In this document: in pieces, positions 23,550 to 31,885 of the stretch
Layout of the letters: every line of letters starts with the position of its first letter
Position numbering within the stretch: the stretch's first letter is position 1
Virus record (IMG/VR): IMGVR_UViG_3300025120_009952
Span: 1-64,000 of that record
From: a virus
Length of the DNA: 64,000 nt
Reading direction: 5' to 3' (one strand)
Notes under the pieces: model-generated
Database searches by the model: none
What the model saw: only the letters and a program-made list of their open reading frames with translations
Told to the model about the DNA's origin: nothing
Program-made: the position numbers and the translations under genes

Positions 23550-24904
23550 AATGTTTTATACCAATCTACTAGTTGTTTTGGGAAAGTATCTTCAAAGGAT
23601 TTATCTCTTCTTTGATCATACTGTGCCCAAAAATGTTTAAAATCGTGTTTTAATTTTGCCTGTTCAAATGCTTCTGCATGTGGCGTTTTGACCACATCAA
23701 GGTAGTCTATAAGTCGTTGTGTTTGATTTATTTCCATCTGATGCAATAGTTCACTATCCCTATTTTTGTCTAACCAACGTTGTAAATCTTCTTTGCGGTC
23801 TGTCCTAATATCTTCAGGCAAAACCAAAGGAGATTGAAAACTTGGAAAACGTAGAATATTTAACGTATATGTAGGAAAGTCCCTGCCATACTTGGCCTTA
23901 AGTTCTAACATATGATCTAAGAATTCAGTCAAACTAAAAAGGCACAAACTGTTTACTGTACACATCATATGGAAACCTTCTACATTGCCTTCTGAACATA
24001 GTCTATGTACGTTGCGTATCCACTGATCCCAATCCATTCCGTCCCTAATATACTCTGACTGTGCACCGACAGCCTCATTAGATGTGTAAACATGGAAATG
24101 ATCTATGAAGTGAGACTTTTCTATCATCCTGTCCATCAGTGCGTCCTTTGGACACAGATTAGAATTAATTGCTAGCCTAGTATCTGACTTTCCATGATTA
24201 TCTTTGAACCAATCAAATAACTTCCACATGTCTGCACTCATCATTGGTTCTCCACCGGTTACTCTTAGTTCTTGTAAAGTTCTGTGTAGATCGGCTTCCC
24301 ACCATTTCCAAAATGCTTCAATGTATGGATTATACTCTTGGTATCCAAACAACTGGTTCTCATCATGTTCGTGTGTGTAATGATTCCTACCATCTGATAT
24401 CAATCCTTTATAAGGCCCATCTTTTTTAAGATCCTTTACCCATGATGTTGAAAAAGCAGGATTGCAATAAGAACATGAAAAATTACAGGTCCTGTCAAAC
24501 GATATCTCTAATGTTTGTAAGTCCACATCTTCGGTATGTGGTGTGTCATATGCTGTCTGCAAATCATCATCTTGATAAATCACAGTCTTATAAACCCTGT
24601 CACTGATGTTGTTTCGGTCTATGTCTTCTATCTTCCAACAATACTCACAGCCTTTTGGTCTGTCTCCGCACTGCATCTGTTTGCGTTGTTCTTTTTTCTC
24701 TGGAGTGTTGTGGATTAGTTTGTAGTTTTTTTTAACTTCATTGATGTCTATCTTGTGTGGCAATGGATGATGGCATGATGTTGTCATTCCAGATCCTAAC
24801 CATATGGTTGCATTATACCATTTGGCCGCACAAAAACTGGCACTTTTAGGGTCGATCACTCTTTCTTTATATTGGTGATCTGTTTCATTTGGAAGTCTAG
24901 GCAT
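23546..24904 (-). CDS. Radical SAM protein, second subtype (copy 4)
   Basis: 452 residues. The core motif CNFSCSYC has Cys140, Cys144 and Cys147, with LRVTGGEPMMSAD as the SAM loop. The N-terminal module differs from copies 1-3: FCAAKWYNATIWLGSG with Cys25, then SCHHPLPHKID with Cys44 and its neighbouring histidines, and CEYCWKIED (Cys86, Cys89). The paralogue at 25940-27379 has the same SC.HP..HKID signature, so the five proteins fall into two subtypes of three and two. The substrate is unknown. It overlaps the unknown gene upstream by eight bases. Confidence 0.85.
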   Translation of the reverse strand: MPRLPNETDHQYKERVIDPKSASFCAAKWYNATIWLGSGMTTSCHHPLPHKIDINEVKKNYKLIHNTPEKKEQRKQMQCGDRPKGCEYCWKIEDIDRNNISDRVYKTVIYQDDDLQTAYDTPHTEDVDLQTLEISFDRTCNFSCSYCNPAFSTSWVKDLKKDGPYKGLISDGRNHYTHEHDENQLFGYQEYNPYIEAFWKWWEADLHRTLQELRVTGGEPMMSADMWKLFDWFKDNHGKSDTRLAINSNLCPKDALMDRMIEKSHFIDHFHVYTSNEAVGAQSEYIRDGMDWDQWIRNVHRLCSEGNVEGFHMMCTVNSLCLFSLTEFLDHMLELKAKYGRDFPTYTLNILRFPSFQSPLVLPEDIRTDRKEDLQRWLDKNRDSELLHQMEINQTQRLIDYLDVVKTPHAEAFEQAKLKHDFKHFWAQYDQRRDKSFEDTFPKQLVDWYKTL

Positions 24905-25946
24905 GTTGCTGTATATCTATCTCCTCTTCGCTCATAATCCACTCATACGTGGTTTTATGCTTATCTACAATTATAGCATAGATGTTGTTGTAACTGTTTA
25001 GTTTTTTGATAATATCCATCTGTACGGCAGATCCAAAAGGTTTGATGTTGATGTCACCGATCCATGGTTTGCCTACCCTAGTCAAGGCCGGTTCATGTTG
25101 ACGTATCCCGCGATCATACAACCATTTCCAATACCGTGTTTCCGTCATCTTTCTATCTTCTCGTGTCTGTGAACTCCCAAGGTATATTTGAAAGTCAGGA
25201 ATGATGTGTGTTGGAGCAAAAAGTTCTTCATTGTGGATGTGATCGTCATTATCATTGAATGCGTCCCAATATAATTTCCCCACAGTGCCGTCGGCAATGA
25301 AAACTTTGCCAAACTCATACCTGTCATTGAAACTTTTATCATCTTCTTGTGTATATTGTTCGTACAGATCAGTGTAATACTGTACATGTATTTCAGGGTT
25401 ATACCATTGTGCTCTGTGCCATCGTTTGTATTCTTCTCCCCAATGGAAGAGTTCGTGTGCAAGATTATTCAATTTGCTTATCTGCCAACGAATATTCGGA
25501 GGTGCTATGTCAAAATAAGGAGAAACACTTACTGTGTCATCAATTTTTTTAACACCCTCCAACTGGACAAATTTATCATGCAGTTGATTAACAACATCTA
25601 TGTTAAAACTTTTGCCATCTATCAAATTCTCTACTGTCAGATCCAAATCAACATTGAAGTCTGTTGTAATTCTGTTGTCCTGCAATTCCCAGGCCTTTTT
25701 AGCAAAGTTAAATTTGTTAATAGCATCTACCCTTGTGTGTAATTCATCTACAATGTGCCTAAGTGTCCTTGACTGGTCCATAATCCAACCATGATGTGAA
25801 ACATGTTTTTTAATTGGAGTTTTAGCATCCAGTGTGCGTTTTAAAAGATCTATCCATTTATTGGCAGTAGGAGTATCATACACATCAATCTCTATTTCGA
25901 TTTGATCTTTGATGTTGTTTTGTTTGCTTAAAATTACCCTTACCAT
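24897..25946 (-). CDS. Unknown protein with HExxH motif, 349 aa
   Basis: No family recognised. A soluble alpha-beta protein lying between the two subtype-2 radical SAM genes and overlapping both. The notable segment is KLNNLAHELFHWGEEYKRW at about 158-176, which contains HELFH (His164, Glu165, His168) followed by Glu171 and Glu172. HExxH is the zinc motif of many metallopeptidases, but it can also occur by chance in a conserved helix. The earlier segment VNQLHDKFVQLEG at about 119-131 has a similar N-x-L-H pattern and may be an internal duplicate. The second half is rich in Trp, Tyr and His. It is probably an accessory protein of the radical SAM enzymes. Confidence 0.6.
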   Translation of the reverse strand: MVRVILSKQNNIKDQIEIEIDVYDTPTANKWIDLLKRTLDAKTPIKKHVSHHGWIMDQSRTLRHIVDELHTRVDAINKFNFAKKAWELQDNRITTDFNVDLDLTVENLIDGKSFNIDVVNQLHDKFVQLEGVKKIDDTVSVSPYFDIAPPNIRWQISKLNNLAHELFHWGEEYKRWHRAQWYNPEIHVQYYTDLYEQYTQEDDKSFNDRYEFGKVFIADGTVGKLYWDAFNDNDDHIHNEELFAPTHIIPDFQIYLGSSQTREDRKMTETRYWKWLYDRGIRQHEPALTRVGKPWIGDINIKPFGSAVQMDIIKKLNSYNNIYAIIVDKHKTTYEWIMSEEEIDIQQHA

Positions 25947-27379
25947 CTATTTGATTCCATTTCGCATATGTCAAAAAACTGTTGCATCTCTGGAAATACT
26001 TCTCTGATGTTCAGATTGTGACGTGCATCATACTCTTTAAAAAATTTATGGAAATCGGCTCTCTTTCGACTCCTGTCATGAGATCCTTTTCTCATGTATG
26101 CTAGATCTCTTTCCATACGTTGTATTTCAAAATCTTTTATACAATGCAATCTATTATCTCTGGTTTCAATGTTTTCTTTCATCCATTCAATTGCTTCTTC
26201 GTGTACTGTCTGATATGACTCGGGAAGTATTTGTATGTTCTGCCAATCAGGTTCACGCAACAATGGTGTGTCGAACCATATGCGTTGATAATCATGAGAA
26301 TGTTTTTTGCGTAGTTCTAATATGCCTTGTAATAGTTTTTTAATACCTACAATGCTTAAATTGTTGTATGTTATAATAAACGTAATAGAATTGCGTCCTG
26401 GAATTTCTGTTAAAAATTGATCCACGTGATCCCACATACGATCAAAATCCAATCCACGTCTAATGTATTCTGCTTGTGTACCCCATGTGTCTATGCTTAC
26501 AAAGTTCATAAAATGTTCTACGTTGTCTTTTGCACATATACGTTTGACATAATCCAAATACTTGTCCCATAACTTTTCATTAGGTGGACAAAAGTTCGAA
26601 GTAACGTTGAGATGTAGATCAGGTTTGGGATTTGCCAAAACCCAATCAAATACTTTGTATGTGTTCTTGTCCATCATGGGTTCGCCACCAGTCATTCTAA
26701 AGTGTTTTAGATCTTTGTACATGTCTGGCCACCATTTCCAAAATGCATCTACATATGGATTTTCTTCTCTGGCTGGTACTGGCCTGTTTCTACCTGTGAA
26801 ATGTTCTGGCGCATTGTGTTCTTTTATTGTAGGATATGCTCCATGCTTGTCTATTTCTTGTCCCCAAGTAGTAGAAAACTGTGGGGAACAGTAAGTACAT
26901 GCAAAGTTACAAGCATGATTGAAGTTGACTTCAACGTATCTTGGATTGATGTTCTTTTCATACCCACCTTGTTCTATTTTATCAAAGTCCATCATTGCCC
27001 ATGGCTCGCCGGATCTATAATGTCTATCAGAATAGTTTCCTGTATCTTCTATGTTCCAACAATAAGAACATTCCGCAGGACGTTCTCCTTCTATCATTTT
27101 TTTACGTTGTTGTTTTTTGTGTGCTGTATTGTGTAAGGCCGCAGGATCTTTTGCAACTTCATCAGCATCTATCTTGTGTAGAGGCGGATGGTAACAGGAA
27201 TTATTAAGTCCTGTTGGTAGATGCAATGATACCTGCGACCATTTAGCCAAACACATGGAAGGTGATATACTGTCAAGTTTGTCTTTGGCTAATCTCGCTG
27301 AACGGAGGAAGTCAGACTCTAACTGTCCGTCTTGTTCGTGGACTGTATCGCCTTTGATGTTGTCTGCGACATCAGTCAT
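25940..27379 (-). CDS. Radical SAM protein, second subtype (copy 5)
   Basis: 479 residues, the longest of the five. The core motif CNFACTYC has Cys157, Cys161 and Cys164, then FRMTGGEPMMDKNT. The N-terminal module has MCLAKWSQVSLHLPTG with Cys43, SCYHPPLHKID (Cys62), and CSYCWNIED (Cys104, Cys107). It pairs with copy 4 in order and wording of motifs. A longer acidic N-terminus (residues 1-35) precedes the module. The gene overlaps the glycosyltransferase upstream by eight bases, so it follows directly on sugar-transfer genes in one transcript. Confidence 0.85.
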   Translation of the reverse strand: MTDVADNIKGDTVHEQDGQLESDFLRSARLAKDKLDSISPSMCLAKWSQVSLHLPTGLNNSCYHPPLHKIDADEVAKDPAALHNTAHKKQQRKKMIEGERPAECSYCWNIEDTGNYSDRHYRSGEPWAMMDFDKIEQGGYEKNINPRYVEVNFNHACNFACTYCSPQFSTTWGQEIDKHGAYPTIKEHNAPEHFTGRNRPVPAREENPYVDAFWKWWPDMYKDLKHFRMTGGEPMMDKNTYKVFDWVLANPKPDLHLNVTSNFCPPNEKLWDKYLDYVKRICAKDNVEHFMNFVSIDTWGTQAEYIRRGLDFDRMWDHVDQFLTEIPGRNSITFIITYNNLSIVGIKKLLQGILELRKKHSHDYQRIWFDTPLLREPDWQNIQILPESYQTVHEEAIEWMKENIETRDNRLHCIKDFEIQRMERDLAYMRKGSHDRSRKRADFHKFFKEYDARHNLNIREVFPEMQQFFDICEMESNRW

Positions 27380-28319
27380 TCATTCTCTTAAACACTTCTG
27401 TTTCTGTGGTCATTAACTTGAAAGTGTTTTCCCTTTTCATTTGTTTTTTGAAAAATTTACTTGCTTCGTCATCTAACAGTGTGATGTCCAAATCCAGTGT
27501 GTGTTTGATTTGATTGCCATACATTTGTACCTTGTCATACAACCAATCATCTGTTACATTGTCATAATCTTGTTCCTGCCAATACTTGTTGAGCCATTTA
27601 AAATCTCTAACATCGACAAAGTCCCAATCTGAGTGTGTTACTTTGTGGCAACCTTCTCTTGCACCCAGTATTGCCCACAATCCGTAATCAACATCTGCTC
27701 CTACACTCATCCAGACACAAAGGTTGTTTAGATTTTGTCTGTAAATTTTTTCTTTGAATTCAGGATTAGCAACTCTTTCACCCCTGTCCAAACTCATCTT
27801 TACACCTTCTCTGAACCCGGCACGCCATGCGTGTAGTTTAGATCCATTTGGGTGTGATGTTGAATAGACATTGTGCATTGGCATATATTTGCCATGAGCA
27901 CCTCCATAACAAAATTCTATTTTTGCTTCTGGATCTCCTTCTTCAGAGTTTTCATGACTGTTCATGTTTGCAACAAACTGTCTAGTCCAACTAGACAAGC
28001 CTCCATTGCCATACATTAATCCATTAATGATGTTGTATCCACGCCAACGGAAAGTGGCATGTTCTGTTTCATCTGTTATTGTTAATTGTTGATTAAAGAA
28101 ATTTGGGTCAACTGTGTTGTCACCGTCTACCAAAATAAATCTCTCTGTCTCTGACTGAAGGCCGGCGGCCCTGTGAGCATTGTCAGAACCATCCACACCG
28201 TGAACTCTTTTGGCCCATGGTACTTTGTTCAATAGATCTGCCCAGAACTCTTCGCACTGTGGCTCATCATAACTAAGATAGATTACATCTAGTTCCGCAA
28301 TATCTAAGATACTATTCAC
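27372..28319 (-). CDS. GT-A-type glycosyltransferase-like protein
   Basis: A 315-residue protein that reads like a GT-A sugar transferase: the first strand and loop DVIYLSYDEPQCEEFW at about 11-26, and the metal/nucleotide-sugar motif FILVDGDNTVD with Asp65 and Asp67. The second half has AWRAGFREGVKMSLDRG. It is homologous to the C-terminal part of the repeat protein at 10664-12664, which lacks the DGD. Start is GTG 28319, overlapping the stop of the upstream gene. The acceptor is unknown. Confidence 0.72.
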   Translation of the reverse strand: MNSILDIAELDVIYLSYDEPQCEEFWADLLNKVPWAKRVHGVDGSDNAHRAAGLQSETERFILVDGDNTVDPNFFNQQLTITDETEHATFRWRGYNIINGLMYGNGGLSSWTRQFVANMNSHENSEEGDPEAKIEFCYGGAHGKYMPMHNVYSTSHPNGSKLHAWRAGFREGVKMSLDRGERVANPEFKEKIYRQNLNNLCVWMSVGADVDYGLWAILGAREGCHKVTHSDWDFVDVRDFKWLNKYWQEQDYDNVTDDWLYDKVQMYGNQIKHTLDLDITLLDDEASKFFKKQMKRENTFKLMTTETEVFKRMND

Positions 28320-28770
28320 TGTCTTTGTAGACGTCGTTGTTTTCTAAATATTCTGTAAGTCTTTGTTTTTCTGCCTCGAAGTTTTCACTAGTGATTTCCA
28401 TAGTATCTATAACTAGATCTGGCTCACCTCTAACAGTTACAAAATAAACACCCGATACAATATCATCTGTGTGGGTAACTTGTCCTACTCGTGCGTCACT
28501 GGCTTTGTATATGTTATGTTCATTTAATTTCAATTCAAGTTTTTCGTTAATGACATGATATTCCCTTGTATATTTTTTGCCCTCTATGAATAACTTTCCA
28601 ACATTAGGCTGTACTTCTATATAAGGGTCGCTTGATGTTGTAGACGCTTCAGCGCCGATTTGTGTAATACTGCCATTGTTTGCTGGGTCATAGTGTATCC
28701 TCCATGCCTTACTTGGCTTAGAGTCATCCCAATTAAATCCTTTAATTGCTTCTAGTAGTTCATCGCTCAT
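28312..28770 (-). CDS. Unknown phage protein, 152 aa
   Basis: An acidic, soluble protein with a beta-rich middle (KLFIEGKKYTREYHVINEK, then VSGVYFVTVRGEPDLV) and a helical tail. Its start has the strongest ribosome site in the operon, AAGGAGATATACA before ATG 28770. No family or motif recognised. It lies between two glycosyltransferase-like genes and overlaps both by 8-11 bases. Confidence 0.6.
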   Translation of the reverse strand: MSDELLEAIKGFNWDDSKPSKAWRIHYDPANNGSITQIGAEASTTSSDPYIEVQPNVGKLFIEGKKYTREYHVINEKLELKLNEHNIYKASDARVGQVTHTDDIVSGVYFVTVRGEPDLVIDTMEITSENFEAEKQRLTEYLENNDVYKDSE

Positions 28771-29596
28771 TGTATATCTCCTTCAATGTATCTATCATCT
28801 TTTCTTTTAGAAATGATTTATTTTGGTAGTGAAAAGGCCCTGACTGGACAAAGCCACCAACATTAAGTCCCTTCTTGCTTAGATTCACAGGCAAACATCT
28901 CAGCCAGTTTGTATCAGGTGCTTCTACATCGTTCCAATCTTGTATTTTTGTTTTCATGTGTGTAAAATATGGTAGTGAATAAGTTTTATTATACACTACG
29001 TCGTCTAGATCGAGCAAGTATGCTGTGATACCAAATATCTCATCTGTGGTTGGGTGTTCTGGATACCAAGTGCCTGCAAAAAAATAATCAGCATAAAATT
29101 TATATCTTGCACTTACTTCTTTTGCTTTCTTAAAAAATTTATGTGCTAATTCTGAATATCTATAATAATAAATTCCGTTATACAACTTTGGCAAATCTTT
29201 CTTCTCGAAGTGCTTTCTATAAAAATCACTTGTTGCTATGTTACCTCTGTAGTCCTTGACATATGAAGTAAAGAATAATTCATGCTGTTGTAACTCATTC
29301 CACCACCAGTCAATATTGGATGTGAAAATCATGTCTGCTTCTACATGGATAGTTTCCTTGTATGGACTCAGATCCCATATTTGCCATTCGTTTTGCATAG
29401 GATGTGTCAATCCAACATTTTTTATTTCAACAACATGATCAAAAACTGGTGTGTAGTCTTCTGGTATAACATCTTTAGATGAAATCGCAATACACACTGA
29501 ATTGATTTCTTGCGTGTTCTTAATACTAAGAGCCAGTGCATAAGCATTCTTAATATATTCTTCACCAGACGCAAATATGAAATATCCCCTATTCAT
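28760..29596 (-). CDS. GT8-like glycosyltransferase-like protein
   Basis: 278 residues with the layout of a GT-A/family 8 transferase. The N-terminus YFIFASGEEYIKNAYALALS matches the start of that family, where a Ser-rich first helix follows the first strand. HVEADMIF has Glu86 and Asp88 in the place of the DxD motif. Later GIYYYRYSELAHKFF and HPTTDEIFGITAYLL fit the acceptor side. It is probably a cytoplasmic sugar transferase acting with the neighbouring two. It overlaps the next gene upstream by eight bases. Confidence 0.68.
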   Translation of the reverse strand: MNRGYFIFASGEEYIKNAYALALSIKNTQEINSVCIAISSKDVIPEDYTPVFDHVVEIKNVGLTHPMQNEWQIWDLSPYKETIHVEADMIFTSNIDWWWNELQQHELFFTSYVKDYRGNIATSDFYRKHFEKKDLPKLYNGIYYYRYSELAHKFFKKAKEVSARYKFYADYFFAGTWYPEHPTTDEIFGITAYLLDLDDVVYNKTYSLPYFTHMKTKIQDWNDVEAPDTNWLRCLPVNLSKKGLNVGGFVQSGPFHYQNKSFLKEKMIDTLKEIYNER

Positions 29597-30479
29597 CTAA
29601 AATTTCATCTGCAACCTTCATAGCAGATTCCTTATTCATGACATGGACGTTTTGTTTAGGAAATCCTGTGCCTGCCCAACCGGTGCCATATCTGTACACT
29701 ACCTTTTTAGAATTAAGCATTATGTTTTTATCTGCTAGGCATAAGATTTTAAAAGGCAAGTCGTATTCGGTGGTTTCTTTTTTGCCTTGCATCATGTGTA
29801 AAGCCACACTGACTGCAAAATCATTCCTGTATGTTCTTGATCCTTCAAATTTATAGAACTTAGAATAGTACAGCCAATTCTTCTTAACTGCTTTCATCAC
29901 ATCAAACATCATTTTTGATTCTGAACATTTTGTAAAATATAAAACTGTTGCCCAAAACATCCTAATGGTTTGATGGTGAAGTCTAGCATAATCAATTATG
30001 TTATCTTGATAAGATATTTCTTCTACATGTTTACCACACAAAATATTTTTTTCAGTTTGGAACAATTGATCCAAGGTATTGTCGAACACAAAATAATCAC
30101 AATCTATTAGAACTGTTTTATCAAATGGTGACAGTTTGTAGGCATCCGGACGAGACTGATTCTGCCATTGTATGGTTATGGTTTTTACGCCAACCAACAT
30201 CGACCTCCTGTTTACAAGTGCGTTAGTTTCGGGCCCTTTGCCTTTGTATTCAGGTTCTGTTACAATTATGTGATCAAAATACTGTGCTGTGGATGGAGTT
30301 GTTTCAATTTGTTTCTTACCTTTTGCATCAGTAATCACAGCAACCAAATTATTTTTCATGAATCGTTTTACATTTTTTGCATTGGCGATAGCCATGGTGA
30401 CATAATCTATTTTAATTTTATTCTTGTCGCTATCAAAAGCCTGCCCATTGAGAGCAAACATCAACACACCGTTAGTCAT
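29589..30479 (-). CDS. GT-A-type glycosyltransferase-like protein
   Basis: 296 residues. The central strand KTVLIDCDYFVFDN at about 121-134 gives a DCD motif (Asp126, Asp128) of the DxD type that binds metal and sugar nucleotide. The N-terminal strand YVTMAIANAKNVKRFMKNNL, and a segment reading NLVAVITDAKGKK, fit a transferase fold. The C-terminal half is helical with aromatic residues. Family membership is less clear than for 28760-29596. It overlaps both neighbours by eight bases. Confidence 0.62.
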   Translation of the reverse strand: MTNGVLMFALNGQAFDSDKNKIKIDYVTMAIANAKNVKRFMKNNLVAVITDAKGKKQIETTPSTAQYFDHIIVTEPEYKGKGPETNALVNRRSMLVGVKTITIQWQNQSRPDAYKLSPFDKTVLIDCDYFVFDNTLDQLFQTEKNILCGKHVEEISYQDNIIDYARLHHQTIRMFWATVLYFTKCSESKMMFDVMKAVKKNWLYYSKFYKFEGSRTYRNDFAVSVALHMMQGKKETTEYDLPFKILCLADKNIMLNSKKVVYRYGTGWAGTGFPKQNVHVMNKESAMKVADEILDE

Positions 30480-30819
30480 TGTTCATTATTTTCTCAACGG
30501 ATCTTTGTTTCTTGAGTTGCTCGTATAAGATATGATACTCGTTCATTGCGTCATAGTAGCACGACTCTGCTTTTGCTATAAATTTTTCAATGTCATTTAT
30601 CTTGATTGGAGTTTCATTTGTGTCCAGCATGATTAAGTCACGTGTGTTATCATGCATTTTTACAAATAAAATAGTGGCAGGATCGGCACAAAATAATCCG
30701 CCGTCACTAGCAAAGACCAATTTGTTCTTGGCTTTTTCTAAACCATTGCGTTTCTTAGTGTCTAATGCTGTTTTAAGATTTGAAAACTGTTCTACTTTCT
30801 TGAGAAATTCTGCGTCCAT
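30472..30819 (-). CDS. Unknown small protein heading the minus-strand operon, 115 aa
   Basis: The first gene of the 30819-17235 operon, directly after the promoter at 30828-30856, whose -10 box ends eight bases before the ATG. There is no clear ribosome site, so initiation from a near-leaderless message is likely. The protein has two helices around a beta segment (KLVFASDGGLFCADPATILF, then HDNTRDLIMLDTNETP) and a Lys/Glu-rich C-terminus with a Met-rich end. No family recognised. Confidence 0.55.
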   Translation of the reverse strand: MDAEFLKKVEQFSNLKTALDTKKRNGLEKAKNKLVFASDGGLFCADPATILFVKMHDNTRDLIMLDTNETPIKINDIEKFIAKAESCYYDAMNEYHILYEQLKKQRSVEKIMNND

Positions 30820-30827
30820 GTACAGTA

Positions 30828-30856
30828 ATTATACAGCCAAATGTTATGGATTGCAA
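30828..30856 (-). promoter_or_regulatory. Host-type promoter of the minus-strand glycan/radical SAM operon
   Basis: Read on the minus strand: TTGCAA (30851-30856), a 17-base spacer, TATAAT (30828-30833). The -10 is perfect and the -35 matches four of six positions. It lies in the 40-base gap before the first gene of the operon and after the tail-fibre gene 30860-31849. It is a host-type site, unlike the late promoters of the structural genes upstream. Confidence 0.6.
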
Positions 30857-30859
30857 ATA

Positions 30860-31849
30860 TTAAGATCCAGTAAAGGAAGTGTTGGAAACCGACACAGTGC
30901 CACATGCATCATTGTTGAGTTGAGTCTGATTTGGTTTGCCTATTGTGATCGGAGCCGCAATGTCTCCTGTAACACTTGTGGCTTGTGCGTTACTGTGATC
31001 ATCTTGAAAAATTTGTTTTATAGTAATAACCGAACCGTTGTTGCCTCTGCCGTCACCGTGGTCAGCACCTGGATTCATCTTGACTTCGTAATAGTTTGCA
31101 CGATAGTTACCGTAACCAAACGCATCATCAATCGTGTATTTGAACATGGATGTATCTGTTGAGTTGGAAAGATCATAATATCCAGTAGTTGATAAGTGCG
31201 TAGTTGGAGAGTTGTCTCCTCCTGCTCCGTATCCTGATGAGTTATTTGAAAAAGTTCTAGTGAAGGTAGATGATAATAATTTGAGATCGCCAACTTCTGT
31301 TAATAAGTGGGCCCATTGTGCATTCCTTCCTGTGGAATCTGACAGTGATGGGTTTAATTTAATGTATCCACCTGCGTTGAAAAAGTATCTTGCTTCGTCA
31401 CCACCAGCAAATGTAACTGTTGATGTTGCTGTGGCAGTGGCGGCCCATGTACTTGTATAGTTGTGTGCTGTGCTTGATTCTGTGATGTTTGCACTTGCGC
31501 CAGTTGTTCTTGCGTTGTAAAGTGTCGTAATATCTGTTGATAGATTAGCAATTACGGCAATTGCCTCACCTGCCGCTACGTTGAAATCTGAAATGTTAAT
31601 TGATGTACCTTGGTGTTGTCTAATTGAGTTTAACCTAGCAAGTAGTGTTGTCCACTGTGTTGCTGTTATTGAGTTGCCTGCGGCTACTGCCGCCACTACG
31701 TTTGATTGTCCGTAGCCAGCGTCTCCTGTGCCTACTCCCCAAATTGTGTTAATTGATGCCGCACTGGTGTCACCTGTTCCAGCGGCGTTGCCTGTGGCAA
31801 ATGTGTTGTATTCATCGTCTAGTATTACGTCGCCTGCTGAATAAGCCAT
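30860..31849 (-). CDS. Virion structural protein, tail-fibre-like, 329 aa
   Basis: A low-complexity protein rich in Ser, Thr, Ala, Gly and Asn, lacking Cys except near the end, typical of phage fibre or fibre-associated proteins. It begins MAYSAGDVILDDEYNTFATG, and has a helical part (QWTTLLARLNSIRQHQG) then a beta-rich remainder. It is in the late cluster with a late-type site (31878-31885), an AGGGAG ribosome site, and tail-fibre genes on one side. No specific family is assigned. The last residues SFTGS suggest a short C-terminal tail. Confidence 0.65.
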   Translation of the reverse strand: MAYSAGDVILDDEYNTFATGNAAGTGDTSAASINTIWGVGTGDAGYGQSNVVAAVAAGNSITATQWTTLLARLNSIRQHQGTSINISDFNVAAGEAIAVIANLSTDITTLYNARTTGASANITESSTAHNYTSTWAATATATSTVTFAGGDEARYFFNAGGYIKLNPSLSDSTGRNAQWAHLLTEVGDLKLLSSTFTRTFSNNSSGYGAGGDNSPTTHLSTTGYYDLSNSTDTSMFKYTIDDAFGYGNYRANYYEVKMNPGADHGDGRGNNGSVITIKQIFQDDHSNAQATSVTGDIAAPITIGKPNQTQLNNDACGTVSVSNTSFTGS

Positions 31850-31877
31850 TAGTTCACTCTCCCTAATATGTTTCTAA

Positions 31878-31885
31878 TATTTATC
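31878..31885 (-). promoter_or_regulatory. T4 late-type promoter (GATAAATA)
   Basis: Minus-strand GATAAATA, one mismatch to the T4 late consensus TATAAATA, 28 bases before ATG 31849. It overlaps the TGA stop of the 31884-33431 gene. A leader of about 20 bases contains AGGGAG. Confidence 0.6.

Noticed and set aside
25145-25462. A 105-residue minus-strand frame within the 24897-25946 gene
   Set aside because: Same strand, wholly inside the HExxH gene in another frame, with His/Met-rich shadow composition and no ribosome site.
30590-31162. A 190-residue plus-strand frame across the gap at 30820-30860
   Set aside because: It runs antisense through two minus-strand genes and the operon promoter, with no ribosome site and Cys/Ser-rich shadow composition.
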